Below are positions 25,965 through 34,847 of a DNA stretch of 64,000 bases, piece after piece. Numbering within the stretch: position 1 is the first letter of the stretch; every line of letters begins with the position of its first letter. This DNA is from Firm-13 sp037143795. Its GTDB lineage: Bacteria > Bacillota > Clostridia > Saccharofermentanales > Saccharofermentanaceae. The stretch lies in contig JBAWXZ010000008.1 in NCBI GenBank assembly GCA_037143795.1, forward strand, positions 62,001 to 126,000, given 5' to 3'. The notes beneath the pieces are model-generated. The model saw only the letters and a program-made list of their open reading frames with translations, searched no databases and was not told the origin of the DNA. Made by a program: the position numbers and the translations under genes.

Positions 25965-26033
25965 CAGAAGGCAATGGAGCCACTGTAATCTGATCATGCA
26001 GCATATGCGCATGAGGGGACACGGTGGTTTTTT
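25965..26033 (+). promoter_or_regulatory. ANTAR-like antitermination leader, copy 2
   Basis: Hairpin CAG-AA-GGC-[AATGGA]-GCC-A-CTG at 25965-25985 again has an A1/G4 hexaloop. The arm CCACTGT (25980-25986) can instead pair with ACGGTGG (26021-26027), over an inner TCATGC/GCATGA stem, and six T follow (26028-26033). Compared with copy 1 the loop and stem bases differ while pairing is kept (GTC to GCC; TCACT/AGTGA to CCACTGT/ACGGTGG). Such compensatory change supports a functional RNA. GGAGG and the second amt start follow. Confidence 0.6.
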
Positions 26034-26049
26034 ATTTGGAGGATGATTT

Positions 26050-27288
26050 ATGAACTCTGGTGATATTACATGGATATTGATTTCGTCTGCACTTGTACTT
26101 TTCATGACCCCGGGACTTGCATTTTTCTACGGGGGCCTGGTTAAAAGAAAAAATGTTATAAATACCATGATGATATGTGTATTCATAATGGGAATGGCGT
26201 CCATTTTGTGGGTGCTTTTCGGATATTCCCTGTCTTTTTCAGGGGATATCGGCGGAATCATCGGAAATCTCAAATGGTTCGGCCTGAACGGCGTCGGAGG
26301 CGCAGCGGGGCCATGGCTTCCTACCGTGCCCAACCTCGCTTTTGCTATATTCCAGATGATGTTTGCAATTATCACGCCTGCCCTTATTACCGGTTCTGTT
26401 GTCGAGCGGATGCGGTTCTCTTCGCTGGCTATATTCGTTACCATCTGGTCTGTTATAGTATATTATCCGCTGGCACACATGGTCTGGGGCGGCGGACTTC
26501 TGGCTCAGCTTGGCGCTGTTGATTTTGCAGGCGGTAATGTTGTGCATATCAGTTCAGGTGTCTCGGCACTTGTTGTAGCCCTGGTAATCGGAACCCGCAA
26601 GCATCATGGCAAAATCACGTATCACCCTCACAATATACCATTTGTATTTCTTGGAGCGGCAATTCTGTGGTTCGGATGGTTCGGATTCAATGCAGGAAGC
26701 GCCGGTGCGGCTAATGAACTTGCCGTACATGCTTTCATGACAACAAATACATCTGCAGCGGCTGCCCTTCTTTCCTGGATGCTTATAGAAAAAATTCATA
26801 ACGGCAAACCCACTCTGGTTGGAGCATCGACGGGATTGGTCATCGGACTGGTTGCCATCACACCGGGAGCCGGTTTTGTCCCGATCTGGGCATCCATCAT
26901 TATCGGTGCCCTTGTCAGTCCTATCTGCTATTTCTTCATCACCATAGTAAAACCCAAATTTGGTTATGATGACTCGCTCGACGCCTTCGGATGCCACGGT
27001 ATCGGCGGCATTTGGGGAAGTGTTGCAACCGGCATTTTTGCTATGACATCCATCAACGGTGTTGCAAAATGGAATGGCCTTGCCTTTGGTGAGACCGCAC
27101 TCTTCTGGCGTCAGTTAGTAGCCGTCGGCATAACAATTGTCATTTCTGTTGCCGGCACCTTCATAGCCCTTGCCGTCGCAAAGCTCTTTACCCGCAATCT
27201 GCGTGTACCTTACACATCGGAAGACATCGGACTCGATATTGCCGAGCATGGTGAAAATGCCTATCCCTCTTACCTGGGATTGGACTAA
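26050..27288 (+). CDS. amt: Ammonium transporter, copy 2
   Basis: The 412-residue protein is a near twin of the upstream Amt, with the same signatures (FYGGLVKRKN, HMVWGGG, FNAGSAG, DIGLDIAEHGE). Differences are concentrated in the loop after the third helix (around GVGGAAGPWLPT) and in the periplasmic and C-terminal linkers. The start follows TTGGAGGATGATTT. Together with its glnK it forms the second half of a tandem duplication. The retained divergence suggests the two transporters may differ in affinity or regulation. Confidence 0.95.
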   Translation: MNSGDITWILISSALVLFMTPGLAFFYGGLVKRKNVINTMMICVFIMGMASILWVLFGYSLSFSGDIGGIIGNLKWFGLNGVGGAAGPWLPTVPNLAFAIFQMMFAIITPALITGSVVERMRFSSLAIFVTIWSVIVYYPLAHMVWGGGLLAQLGAVDFAGGNVVHISSGVSALVVALVIGTRKHHGKITYHPHNIPFVFLGAAILWFGWFGFNAGSAGAANELAVHAFMTTNTSAAAALLSWMLIEKIHNGKPTLVGASTGLVIGLVAITPGAGFVPIWASIIIGALVSPICYFFITIVKPKFGYDDSLDAFGCHGIGGIWGSVATGIFAMTSINGVAKWNGLAFGETALFWRQLVAVGITIVISVAGTFIALAVAKLFTRNLRVPYTSEDIGLDIAEHGENAYPSYLGLD

Positions 27289-27307
27289 CACAAGGAGGAC
27301 TTTACTG

Positions 27308-27646
27308 ATGAAAAAAATAGAAACCATAATACGTCCTGAAAAACTGGAAGCACTTAAAGAAGCCTTGAACGGCATTCAAATAAGAGGCATCACAATTGTA
27401 CCCGTCATGGGCTGCGGGAACCAATTGGGATGGACGGAATCCGTCCGCGGCAGTGACACGCTTCTGACCGTACTTCCAAAAATAATGCTGATACTTATAA
27501 TCACAGACGACAAGCTGGAAGAAACAATTTCAACAATAATCAACGTGGCGCAGACAGGAGAAGTCGGAGACGGCAAAATCTTAATCAGCGAAATTTTGGA
27601 TTGTATCCGGATCCGCACCGGGGAACGCGGAGATATAGCGGTCTAG
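27308..27646 (+). CDS. glnK: PII signal protein (GlnK type), copy 2
   Basis: This 112-residue paralogue of the first PII starts at ATG 27308 behind AAGGAGG, 19 bases after its amt, the same spacing as in copy 1. The T-loop reads GCGNQLGWTESVRGSDT, again without the modifiable tyrosines. The B-loop GEVGDGKILI and the C-terminal RIRTGERGDIAV are intact. The two PIIs could form mixed trimers. Confidence 0.93.
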   Translation: MKKIETIIRPEKLEALKEALNGIQIRGITIVPVMGCGNQLGWTESVRGSDTLLTVLPKIMLILIITDDKLEETISTIINVAQTGEVGDGKILISEILDCIRIRTGERGDIAV

Positions 27647-27685
27647 GCGGAGGATACTTTTTTCTCACTCACCGCAAAGCGCCCG

Positions 27686-27955
27686 TTGGGCGCTAAGGAT
27701 ATTAGTGTCCACGGATTAACGCCCTGCGCAAGATCGCTCAAGTAACAAATCCACTCACTGTATGGCACCCTGCGGGTGTAAAAAACAAATCATAAAAACA
27801 AACGCCATTGCAGATTGACCTGCTATGGCGTTTGTTTTACTTTAAGTTTCAACAAAATCAACGAAATGAGGGAATCAGTTAAAATATATACCTTAGCGCC
27901 CGACGGGCGCCATGCAGGGAAGAAGAACATCTGTCGAACGACCTTACGCAGGGCG
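27686..27955. repeat. Pair of short inverted repeat elements (GC-rich hairpin plus companion motif)
   Basis: The gap between glnK2 and the HIT gene (27647-27998) contains no gene but has two related units. Element X is a GC-rich hairpin, GCGCCC-GTT-GGGCGC followed by TAAGGATAT, at 27687-27711; its inverse is at 27886-27910 (ATATACCTTA then GCGCCC-GAC-GGGCGC). Element Y is CGCCCTGCGCAAGATCG near 27722-27738; its near-exact reverse complement (CGACCTTACGCAGGGCG) is at 27939-27955. The order is X, Y, inverse X, inverse Y. This resembles REP/MITE-like intergenic repeats. Confidence 0.5.
27795..27838. terminator. Bidirectional terminator after glnK2
   Basis: AAAACAAACGCCAT (27795-27808) pairs perfectly with ATGGCGTTTGTTTT (27825-27838), and GCAG/CTGC extends the stem inside. 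The T tract is on the plus strand for the amt-glnK transcript; A-rich sequence on the other side serves the minus strand. Confidence 0.8.
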
Positions 27956-27994
27956 ATGCCCGAGGACCTGGGAGAGAGACAGATGTTCTTCTTC
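27919..27994. repeat. Long perfect inverted repeat beside the HIT gene
   Basis: GAAGAAGAACATCTGTC (27919-27935) is exactly complementary to 27978-27994, a 17-bp stem with a 42-base loop that contains its own GGGC-GAT-GCCC hairpin. It ends five bases from the HIT gene stop. There is no U-run directly after it on the minus strand, so it may protect the 3' end of the HIT mRNA or belong to the repeat elements nearby. Confidence 0.55.
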
Positions 27995-27998
27995 TCCC

Positions 27999-28340
27999 TT
28001 ATAGCATTTTTTCTCCGAGCTTAATGCCGCCTATAAGGTGGAAGTGAACGTGCATGACGGTTTGCCCGCCCTCTGCACGGCAGTTGTTGATCAGGCGGAA
28101 GCCGGACTCGACGCCGGTGATGCGGGCTACTTCGGGAATGGCCTCAAGAACCGCTGTCATGGCCTTCCGGCCCTCTTCCGATGCGGAAAGATCAAGGATG
28201 TCGTCAAAGTGCCTTTTGGGCATTATGAGGATGTGGACAGGGGTGATTGGCTTTAAGTCTTTGAAGCAGATGACATCATCGTTTTCGTACACGATGGTGG
28301 ATGGGATCTCTTTGTTGGCTATCATGCAAAAAATACACAT
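27999..28340 (-). CDS. HIT-family nucleotide hydrolase/transferase
   Basis: The 113-residue protein has the histidine triad HVHFHLIGG near the C terminus and the usual N-terminal segment CIFCMIANKEIPSTIVYEND, with a CxxC that often binds zinc. HIT/HINT proteins cleave nucleoside phosphoramidates or dinucleotides; the substrate here is unknown. Start chosen at ATG 28340, which lies 9 bases after AAGGAG; the ATG three codons earlier overlaps that ribosome site. It follows alaS on the same strand after a 29-base gap and is probably cotranscribed. Confidence 0.9.
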   Translation of the reverse strand: MCIFCMIANKEIPSTIVYENDDVICFKDLKPITPVHILIMPKRHFDDILDLSASEEGRKAMTAVLEAIPEVARITGVESGFRLINNCRAEGGQTVMHVHFHLIGGIKLGEKML

Positions 28341-28369
28341 AATTTTCATCTCCTTTTCTGATCGGAAAT

Positions 28370-31045
28370 TCAGACGCCCAGCTGCGTCCTGATTGTTTTG
28401 CGCGCAGCAGCAAGTGCATCCGGAAGCTTAACAGCATCCCTTCCGCCTGCCTGCGCCATATCGGGACGTCCGCCGCCGCCGCCGCCCGCTGCTTTAGCCA
28501 CTTCGCGGATGATGTTGCCGGAATGAATCCCTTTTGCTATTGCCGCAGGTGTTGCCATCGCAACAAAGAGCAGTTTACCGTCTTTTTCCGCTGCCAGAAG
28601 GACAACGCCCGCATCAAACCGGTCGCGTACCTGGTCGGCTGTTATACGGAGGGCATCCGCATCCTCGGTTTCTACCGAAGCAACCACCACGGATACGCCA
28701 TTCATAACATCTGCCATGTCTGCCAGCTCTTCTGCGATTCCTGCTGATTTCTGTTCCTGCATGAGAGAGAGTTCTTTTTCGAGATTCTTCAAATCGGCCA
28801 TTGCTGCGCGGATTCTGCGGACCAACTGATCCTGCGTGGTCTTCAGGGATGCGCAGGCAGCATCGAGAGTTTCCTGTGTGTTTTTGGCAAGTGCATAGGA
28901 TGCAGCTCCGGTAACGGCTTCGATACGCCGGATTCCTGACGCGATGCCGGTCTCAGAAAGGATTCTGATCTGACATGCCTGACTTGTGTGCGTCAGATGC
29001 GTTCCGCCGCAGAATTCCCGGGAGTATGGACTTTCCATATCCCCGATTGTAACAACACGAACTTCCTCGCCGTATTTTTCGCCGAAAAGGGCCATGGCTC
29101 CTAACTTTCTGGCTTCTTCAATCTTCATAACACGAGTGTCAACAGACATATCTGCAAACACAACTTCATTAACCATATCCTCAACCTGATGGAGCTCATC
29201 CTCCGTCATCGGCTGAAAATGCGTAAAGTCGAAACGCAGGCGATCGGCGGATACAAGTGATCCTGACTGCTCGACGTGATCGCCAAGAACCGTACGAAGT
29301 GCTTTCTGAAGAATATGCGTCGATGTGTGATTGCGGGCGATTGACATGCGATGGCTTCCGCTTACGCGCATGCCCAATTCCTGTCCGGCACGAAGTGCAC
29401 CTTCATTTACCGTAAGGCTGTGCAGGAACTTGCCGGCAGAATCTTTCTCAACAGACGTCACATGTGCGAAAAAGCCTTTGGTCATCACAACTCCCACATC
29501 TGTCATCTGACCGCCTGATGTTGCATAGAATGGCGTCTGGTCAAAAATCGCTATGACTTTATCACCTGCAAAAGCTTCCGGTACCATCTGCAGGATGCTC
29601 TCTTCATCTTCTTTTAAAAGATATAATAGCTTGCCTGTAACGGATTGCTGCTCATAACCGACAAATTTCGTAGCGGATGTGTCCTGTAAAAGTTCCGCCG
29701 GCAGTTCCTTACCGCCCCATGCAGTGCCTGTTTTGGCTTTGGTTGCGGCACGGGCAGCCTCCCGCTGCGTTTTCATCGCAGTCTGGAACCCCGCCTCGTC
29801 AATGGTGAGGCCTTCATCCTGTGCAATTTCGCGCGTCAGATCGAGAGGGAACCCAAATGTATCATGCAGACGGAACACCTGGTCGCCTGCCAGGGTTGTA
29901 AGGCCCTTTTCCCTGGTCTCTGCAATATAACTGTTAAGAATATCCGTACCCTGCTCAACCGTACGCAGGAAAGCTTCTTCTTCCTTGCGGATAACAGTCA
30001 TGATATATGTCTGCTTTTCAAGGAGTACCGGATAGGCCTCTTTATTGAGTTCGACGACTACCGCGGCAATTTCCGTGAGAAAAAGATCCTTGATGCCGAG
30101 TAACCGGCCATATCGGGATGCTCGGCGGAGAAGACGCCGGAGCACATATCCGCGTCCTTCATTGGACGGAAGAACACCGTCGGAAATCATCATAGTAGTG
30201 GAACGGACGTGATCCGTGATTACGCGGATAGCAATATCGGTCTTAGGGTCCTTTCCGTAGTCGGCATGGGCCTTTTCACAGACTGTATCAAGTATTTTGC
30301 GGATTGTATCCACTTCGAAAAGATTATCAACATTCTGTAAAATACAGGCAAAACGCTCAAGACCTGCTCCGGTATCAATATTTTTCTTGGCAAGAGGTGT
30401 ATAAGTACCGTCTTCCTCACGATTAAACTGTGTGAAAACCAGGTTCCAGAATTCGATATACCGGTCGCATTCACATCCAACCTTACAGTCTTTGGAACCG
30501 CATCCGTATTCGGCACCGCGGTCAAAATAAATCTCAGAACAGGGGCCGCAGGGACCGGTGCCATGTTCCCAGAAATTATCCGCTTTACCCAGACGGGTAA
30601 GGTGATCCTCCGGAACACCGACATCATCGCGCCAGATAGCATATGCCTCATCATCATCTATATAGACGGAAGGGTACAGGCGGTCAGCCGGCATCTTCAG
30701 GACTTCGGTACAGAATTCCCAGGCCCACGGAATTATTTCTTTCTTGAAATAATCGCCGAAGGAGAAATTGCCGAGCATTTCGAAATATGTACCGTGACGC
30801 GCGGTGTGTCCGACACGCTCAATATCCGGTGTGCGGATGCACTTCTGGCATGTCGTCACACGAAGTGACGGCGGTGTCTGTGCTCCCGTAAAATACGGCT
30901 TCAGTGGTGTCATGCCGGCATTAACCAACAGAACTGAGGGGTCATTATCAGGTACCAGTGAAAATGAAGGCAGACGCAGATGCCCTTTTGATTCAAAAAA
31001 TGACAGATACTTTTCGCGAATTTCATTTAGTCCAAGAGGTTCCAT
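28370..31045 (-). CDS. alaS: Alanine-tRNA ligase
   Basis: The enzyme charges tRNA-Ala and edits mischarged Ser/Gly. It is full length at 891 residues. The class II catalytic domain begins with LNEIREKYLSFFESKGHLRLPSFSLVP and contains GNFSFGDYFKKE. The editing domain carries HTSTHILQKALR and the zinc ligands CGGTHLTHTSQ. The C-terminal DHHA1 oligomerisation domain contains GGGGGRPDMAQAGG. No T-box sequence was recognised in the 230 bases upstream; a terminator for korB lies there instead. AGGAG precedes the ATG by 9 bases. Confidence 0.97.
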   Translation of the reverse strand: MEPLGLNEIREKYLSFFESKGHLRLPSFSLVPDNDPSVLLVNAGMTPLKPYFTGAQTPPSLRVTTCQKCIRTPDIERVGHTARHGTYFEMLGNFSFGDYFKKEIIPWAWEFCTEVLKMPADRLYPSVYIDDDEAYAIWRDDVGVPEDHLTRLGKADNFWEHGTGPCGPCSEIYFDRGAEYGCGSKDCKVGCECDRYIEFWNLVFTQFNREEDGTYTPLAKKNIDTGAGLERFACILQNVDNLFEVDTIRKILDTVCEKAHADYGKDPKTDIAIRVITDHVRSTTMMISDGVLPSNEGRGYVLRRLLRRASRYGRLLGIKDLFLTEIAAVVVELNKEAYPVLLEKQTYIMTVIRKEEEAFLRTVEQGTDILNSYIAETREKGLTTLAGDQVFRLHDTFGFPLDLTREIAQDEGLTIDEAGFQTAMKTQREAARAATKAKTGTAWGGKELPAELLQDTSATKFVGYEQQSVTGKLLYLLKEDEESILQMVPEAFAGDKVIAIFDQTPFYATSGGQMTDVGVVMTKGFFAHVTSVEKDSAGKFLHSLTVNEGALRAGQELGMRVSGSHRMSIARNHTSTHILQKALRTVLGDHVEQSGSLVSADRLRFDFTHFQPMTEDELHQVEDMVNEVVFADMSVDTRVMKIEEARKLGAMALFGEKYGEEVRVVTIGDMESPYSREFCGGTHLTHTSQACQIRILSETGIASGIRRIEAVTGAASYALAKNTQETLDAACASLKTTQDQLVRRIRAAMADLKNLEKELSLMQEQKSAGIAEELADMADVMNGVSVVVASVETEDADALRITADQVRDRFDAGVVLLAAEKDGKLLFVAMATPAAIAKGIHSGNIIREVAKAAGGGGGGRPDMAQAGGRDAVKLPDALAAARKTIRTQLGV

Positions 31046-31084
31046 GAAATAATTCTCCTATTTCCTTGCCCAATCTGAAAAAAG

Positions 31085-31120
31085 ACCTCGAATCGGCTCA
31101 AACACGAGCAAAACAGAGGT
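31085..31120 (-). terminator. Terminator between korB and alaS
   Basis: ACCTC (31085-31089) pairs with GAGGT (31116-31120), with an inner GCTC/GAGC stem. On the minus strand the structure is followed by CTTTTTT. It ends the korA-korB transcript and shows that alaS has its own promoter. Confidence 0.65.
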
Positions 31121-31276
31121 TTTTACGGGCATGCATTAACTTATTGATTTTACATGAAAAGGGCGGAAAAGGGAATATGTTTTCGACGCTTGCCTGATGC
31201 CGGCGCAAATCATCCGAAAACATTTCCCTGTTTTTCCGCTGAATGTATTGTTTCGAAAGTGATTGGGAGTTCTGCA

Positions 31277-32134
31277 TTATTTCAATTCATTGCAGAACTT
31301 CTCAACAATTCCCGGATCGGTCTGTCGATCCAGAAGCGGACCGCCGCTCCTGAGAATCGTGTTTTTTTCGTGATATGTAGGTTTCGGCTCGCGATAGATG
31401 ACGCCGATCGGAATGCGGTCTCCGAATTCCAGCGCCTTTTCAAATGCAGCAAGCTTTTGGGTCGGGTCATATGTGCTGTCCAGTTCATAGATGCGTTTGC
31501 TGTAGTAGGCAAAGGTGTTGACCTTGTTGAAGCTTACACAGGGCTGAAGAATATCTACGAGCGCGTAGCCTTTATACTCGATTGCCTGTTTCATAATGGA
31601 AATCAGGTGTTCTTTGCTGCCGCTGAAACCGCGCGCGACAAATCCTGCACCGGCTGCAATAGCCATGAGCGGGGGATTGAGCGGTGTGTTGATGCTTCCG
31701 GTTACCTGCACGGGCGTCACGAGACCCTCGATCGAGGTTGGCGAGGCCTGACCTTTGGTAAGTCCGTATATCTGATTGTCATGGACAAAATGTGTTATGT
31801 CGACATTTCTGCGGATGTTATGGATAAAGTGGTTGCCGCCCTCGCCATAGGAATCTCCCTCGCCCGTGTTCACAATAACTGTCAGTTTTTCGTTGGCAAT
31901 CTTCGCTGCAACAGCAGCAGGCAGGGATCTTCCATGAAGTCCGCAGAAGCTGTTGGCGCTGATGTACTGCGGCGTTTTGGCTGCCTGGCCGATGCCGGCC
32001 ACCATCAGTACTTCATAGGGATCTTTTCCCAGTTGTTCCAGTGCCGTTTTGAGGCATTCCAGGATGCTGAAGTTGCCGCAGCCGGGACACCATGCCGGCT
32101 CATATGTCGAAAAAGAAGTGGTACCCATACTCAT
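31277..32134 (-). CDS. korB: 2-oxoacid:ferredoxin oxidoreductase, beta subunit
   Basis: The 285-residue thiamine-diphosphate subunit oxidatively decarboxylates a 2-oxoacid to its CoA ester with reduction of ferredoxin. Visible are WCPGCGNFSI near the N terminus (a CxxC involved in the cluster) and the TPP/Mg motif GEGDSYGEGGNHFIH...DNQIYGLTKGQ. The start overlaps the korA stop as ATGA; an ATG two codons later also follows GAGGGGGGT. The alpha subunit with a fused gamma domain and this beta-subunit type are typical of 2-oxoglutarate or broad 2-oxoacid enzymes rather than four-subunit pyruvate forms. No delta (8Fe ferredoxin) gene is adjacent. Confidence 0.88.
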   Translation of the reverse strand: MSMGTTSFSTYEPAWCPGCGNFSILECLKTALEQLGKDPYEVLMVAGIGQAAKTPQYISANSFCGLHGRSLPAAVAAKIANEKLTVIVNTGEGDSYGEGGNHFIHNIRRNVDITHFVHDNQIYGLTKGQASPTSIEGLVTPVQVTGSINTPLNPPLMAIAAGAGFVARGFSGSKEHLISIMKQAIEYKGYALVDILQPCVSFNKVNTFAYYSKRIYELDSTYDPTQKLAAFEKALEFGDRIPIGVIYREPKPTYHEKNTILRSGGPLLDRQTDPGIVEKFCNELK

Positions 32135-33795
32135 ACCCCCCTCACGAGCCTGTCAGCTATTTCCTCACCGGAAATCTGACGGCCGTCGTATTTTAAAATG
32201 CTCGATGTACAGACAATACCCGTGTACTCACGGATGAGCCCTGCGAGCTGACCGGTTGCATTCTGTTCAATATTGATTATTTTACTTGCTGAAACTGACT
32301 TCTCCAGGAGCAGTGCTGTAGGAAGCGGGAATACATCCCCAAATACGAGCGCTGCGAATTTATCGGGCGTGTACTCATTGAGGGCTTTCACAGCTTCCGC
32401 AATCGGACCGTAAGTCGATCCCCACCCGACAAGAAGTGTGTCATATTTCTGCGGTCCCAGAAATTCGGGTTCCTGAATTTCGGCGCCAAGCTTCTTAAGC
32501 TTTTTCATACGCTTGTCCATCATACGGATACGGACATCTGCAGCTTCCGTAATCCGGCCGATCTCGTCATGTTCATCACTGTCAGCTGATACAAAATTCG
32601 AAGATTTGCCCGGAATAAGACGCGGTGAAATGCCGTCATCCGTGTAACTGTAGCGCCGATATTCGCCTTCGCCTTCATATGCGTCGGCAGGCCGGGCAAC
32701 ATTGATTCGGCTTAAGTCAAAAGGCACGACTGTTGCGGATGCATCTGCAAGATACTGATCACTAAGGAGAATCACAGGAATCTGATATTTCTCAGCCAGG
32801 TCAAATGCACGTATTGTCTGGTAGAAAGCATCAGCGTGATGCCTTAACGCAATTACCATACGCGGGAATTCACCCTGGGATGCTGAGACAACAAAAGCCA
32901 GGTCGCTCTGTTCTGTTCTGGTCGGAAGACCGGTTACCGGGCCGGGGCGCTGCACATCGGCAATGACAAGCGGAATTTCTGCCATTCCGGAAAGTCCAAG
33001 TGCTTCGACCATCAGCGAAAATCCGCCGCCGGATGTGCCTGTCATAGCACGGGCACCGGCAAAGGATGCTCCGATAGCCATGTTGACAGCAGCTATCTCA
33101 TCCTCCGCCTGTTCCACTACAATACCTGCTTCTTCACTTTTTTCAGCAAGGAATTCCATTACTGAAGTTGACGGCGACATTGGATAGGCGGAATAGAACT
33201 TAAGCCCTGCCGCGATAGCCCCAAGGGACATTGCTTTAAATCCTGAGAGAATCATGGTGTCGCCCGCATCACTTTCCATTTTCGGAAAATGGGCACGGAC
33301 TGAATTATATCCCTTTGTCATTGCCTTAACATTGACGTCCAGGACGGACTCCTTCACAAATGTTTTGAGGACATCCTCAAAATAATCCGCACTCTCGCCG
33401 AAAAGCCTGAGCACGGCACCGGTCGCGATACTTCCTGTTACGCGCGGATTACCGAGCGCCTGAGCAATCGCCTCCATGTCAATCTTAATTGCCTTCGGGT
33501 CACTTGTTGACAGCTTACTGTCGCAAAGAATAAACCCGTTGTCCTGAATCTGATCCTTGTGAAGCTCAACCGTCTCATCATTCAGTGCAATTACCCCGTC
33601 AAGTTTATAACTGTGCGACTGGATGTTTTCCGAACCGAATCGAATCAGTGTGAAATTATGTCCTCCCCTGACCCGTGACATGAAATCCCTGACAGTGAAA
33701 ACATGATACCCTGATTTTTTAAGAAGTTTCTCCAAAACAGCAGCCGTCGTCTCTATTCCCTGACCGGCCGCCCCTCCAATTAACAAATTATACAT
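32131..33795 (-). CDS. korA: 2-oxoacid:ferredoxin oxidoreductase, fused gamma-alpha subunit
   Basis: The 554-residue subunit has the gamma domain at the N terminus (NLLIGGAAGQGIETTAAVLEK, then FMSRVRGGHN) followed by the alpha domain (FYSAYPMSPSTSVMEFLAEK; TSGGGFSLMVEALGLSGMAEIPLV; DVQRPGPVTGLPTRTEQSDL). This fusion is characteristic of KorA-type enzymes. ATG at 33795 lies 8 bases after GGAGG; an ATG at 33801 and an upstream TTG are too close to or within that site. It is the first gene of a korA-korB pair. It links amino-acid or pyruvate breakdown to ferredoxin, and may run in reverse for biosynthesis. Confidence 0.88.
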   Translation of the reverse strand: MYNLLIGGAAGQGIETTAAVLEKLLKKSGYHVFTVRDFMSRVRGGHNFTLIRFGSENIQSHSYKLDGVIALNDETVELHKDQIQDNGFILCDSKLSTSDPKAIKIDMEAIAQALGNPRVTGSIATGAVLRLFGESADYFEDVLKTFVKESVLDVNVKAMTKGYNSVRAHFPKMESDAGDTMILSGFKAMSLGAIAAGLKFYSAYPMSPSTSVMEFLAEKSEEAGIVVEQAEDEIAAVNMAIGASFAGARAMTGTSGGGFSLMVEALGLSGMAEIPLVIADVQRPGPVTGLPTRTEQSDLAFVVSASQGEFPRMVIALRHHADAFYQTIRAFDLAEKYQIPVILLSDQYLADASATVVPFDLSRINVARPADAYEGEGEYRRYSYTDDGISPRLIPGKSSNFVSADSDEHDEIGRITEAADVRIRMMDKRMKKLKKLGAEIQEPEFLGPQKYDTLLVGWGSTYGPIAEAVKALNEYTPDKFAALVFGDVFPLPTALLLEKSVSASKIINIEQNATGQLAGLIREYTGIVCTSSILKYDGRQISGEEIADRLVRGV

Positions 33796-33879
33796 ATGCA
33801 TTCCCTCCAAAGCAGGAGATATGGGTGAACAATATTCTATTATTCATTGTACTTCTGTATATGTTTCCAATCAATGCAA

Positions 33880-34611
33880 TTACACGAACACAGAAATACT
33901 ATTTATTATTAACGAAATGCCAGAGAAAATCAGCAGGATAATCACTGTGTTTTTCACTATCCGTTCGCTGACCGATTTAGACAGGAACATTCCGGCAAAT
34001 AAACCGATAAGCATGAACGGAAAAAGCATAAGGGCGTTTTTAAGTATTTCAAAATCAACAATTCCAATAACTGAATAGAGTATTATTCTAAAAGAGTTTT
34101 CAACCAGAAAAACGATGCAGATATTCCCTTTAAACGCACTGCTGTTTTCAGTGGTTCTGCTGACATATGCGGCTAGCAAGGCGCCTATTCCAAATAAGCC
34201 GCAAAGTATTCCGGACAGGATCCCTAATATGATAAGTATCACGGGAGAGGTTTTTTCCTTCCCTTTCTGAAACTCCCGGAAAAACATTTCCAATCCTATG
34301 AATACAACCACTACCCCGAATAATAGTTTTATGAGTTGTGTGTTCCCATTCTTCAAAAATAGCGCGCCCGGTATACTGCCCAAAATCACCAGTGCAGATA
34401 AGGGAATGCAGATTTTTGCGGATATGGATTTTCTTTCCTTCCAGGCAATCAGAATATTGGATGGATATCCGACTATTAATTCGATCGGTGAAATCATTAT
34501 GTTGTTTGCTTTAAAACTCATGATCGTGCTGAAAACCAATGTATTAGCAAAACCGCACATGCCTTTAACCAAATAAGCGCATAGCACGGCAATAACCGCA
34601 ACAATATCCAT
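33880..34611 (-). CDS. TSUP (TauE/SafE) family membrane transporter
   Basis: The protein has 243 residues and about eight membrane helices. The N-terminal VIAVLCAYLVKGMCGFANTLVFST and the repeat GILSGILCGLFGIGALLAAYV correspond to the two TSUP half-repeats. Members export sulfite, sulfoacetate or related organosulfur anions; the substrate here is unknown. ATG at 34611 follows GAGGGA; a TTG six codons upstream is less likely. It precedes korA on the same strand by 84 bases, but without a clear functional link. Confidence 0.8.
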   Translation of the reverse strand: MDIVAVIAVLCAYLVKGMCGFANTLVFSTIMSFKANNIMISPIELIVGYPSNILIAWKERKSISAKICIPLSALVILGSIPGALFLKNGNTQLIKLLFGVVVVFIGLEMFFREFQKGKEKTSPVILIILGILSGILCGLFGIGALLAAYVSRTTENSSAFKGNICIVFLVENSFRIILYSVIGIVDFEILKNALMLFPFMLIGLFAGMFLSKSVSERIVKNTVIILLIFSGISLIINSISVFV

Positions 34612-34847
34612 CTGCTGTCCCTCAAACAATCAACTTACCAAATGTGGGTCCTGAATTTTCCGGATTTCCGATTTTTGCCTGTTTTATTATACCCGAATAT
34701 CCCCGGACATTCCCATGGCATGTTTTGTATTTGTTTATTGACTAATGCCTTGACGGAAGTTCCGTTTGTCGATAAGCTACATGAAGTGTGAAGCTGGTAT
34801 CACGGGCTTTTGCACAAGTGAGCATCGCAGCAGGAGGATCCGGCAAC

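Noticed and set aside
25965..25990. Cobalamin riboswitch core (GCCACTGTAA)
   Set aside because: Only this short piece matches. The B12 box and the other conserved blocks are missing, and the sequence is better explained by the hexaloop hairpin.
31046..31276. T-box leader for alaS
   Set aside because: No T-box consensus or specifier stem was found; the stem seen is a simple terminator after korB.
31154..32179. Open frame of 341 codons on the plus strand
   Set aside because: It is opposite korB and korA, which have clear family motifs; no ribosome site.
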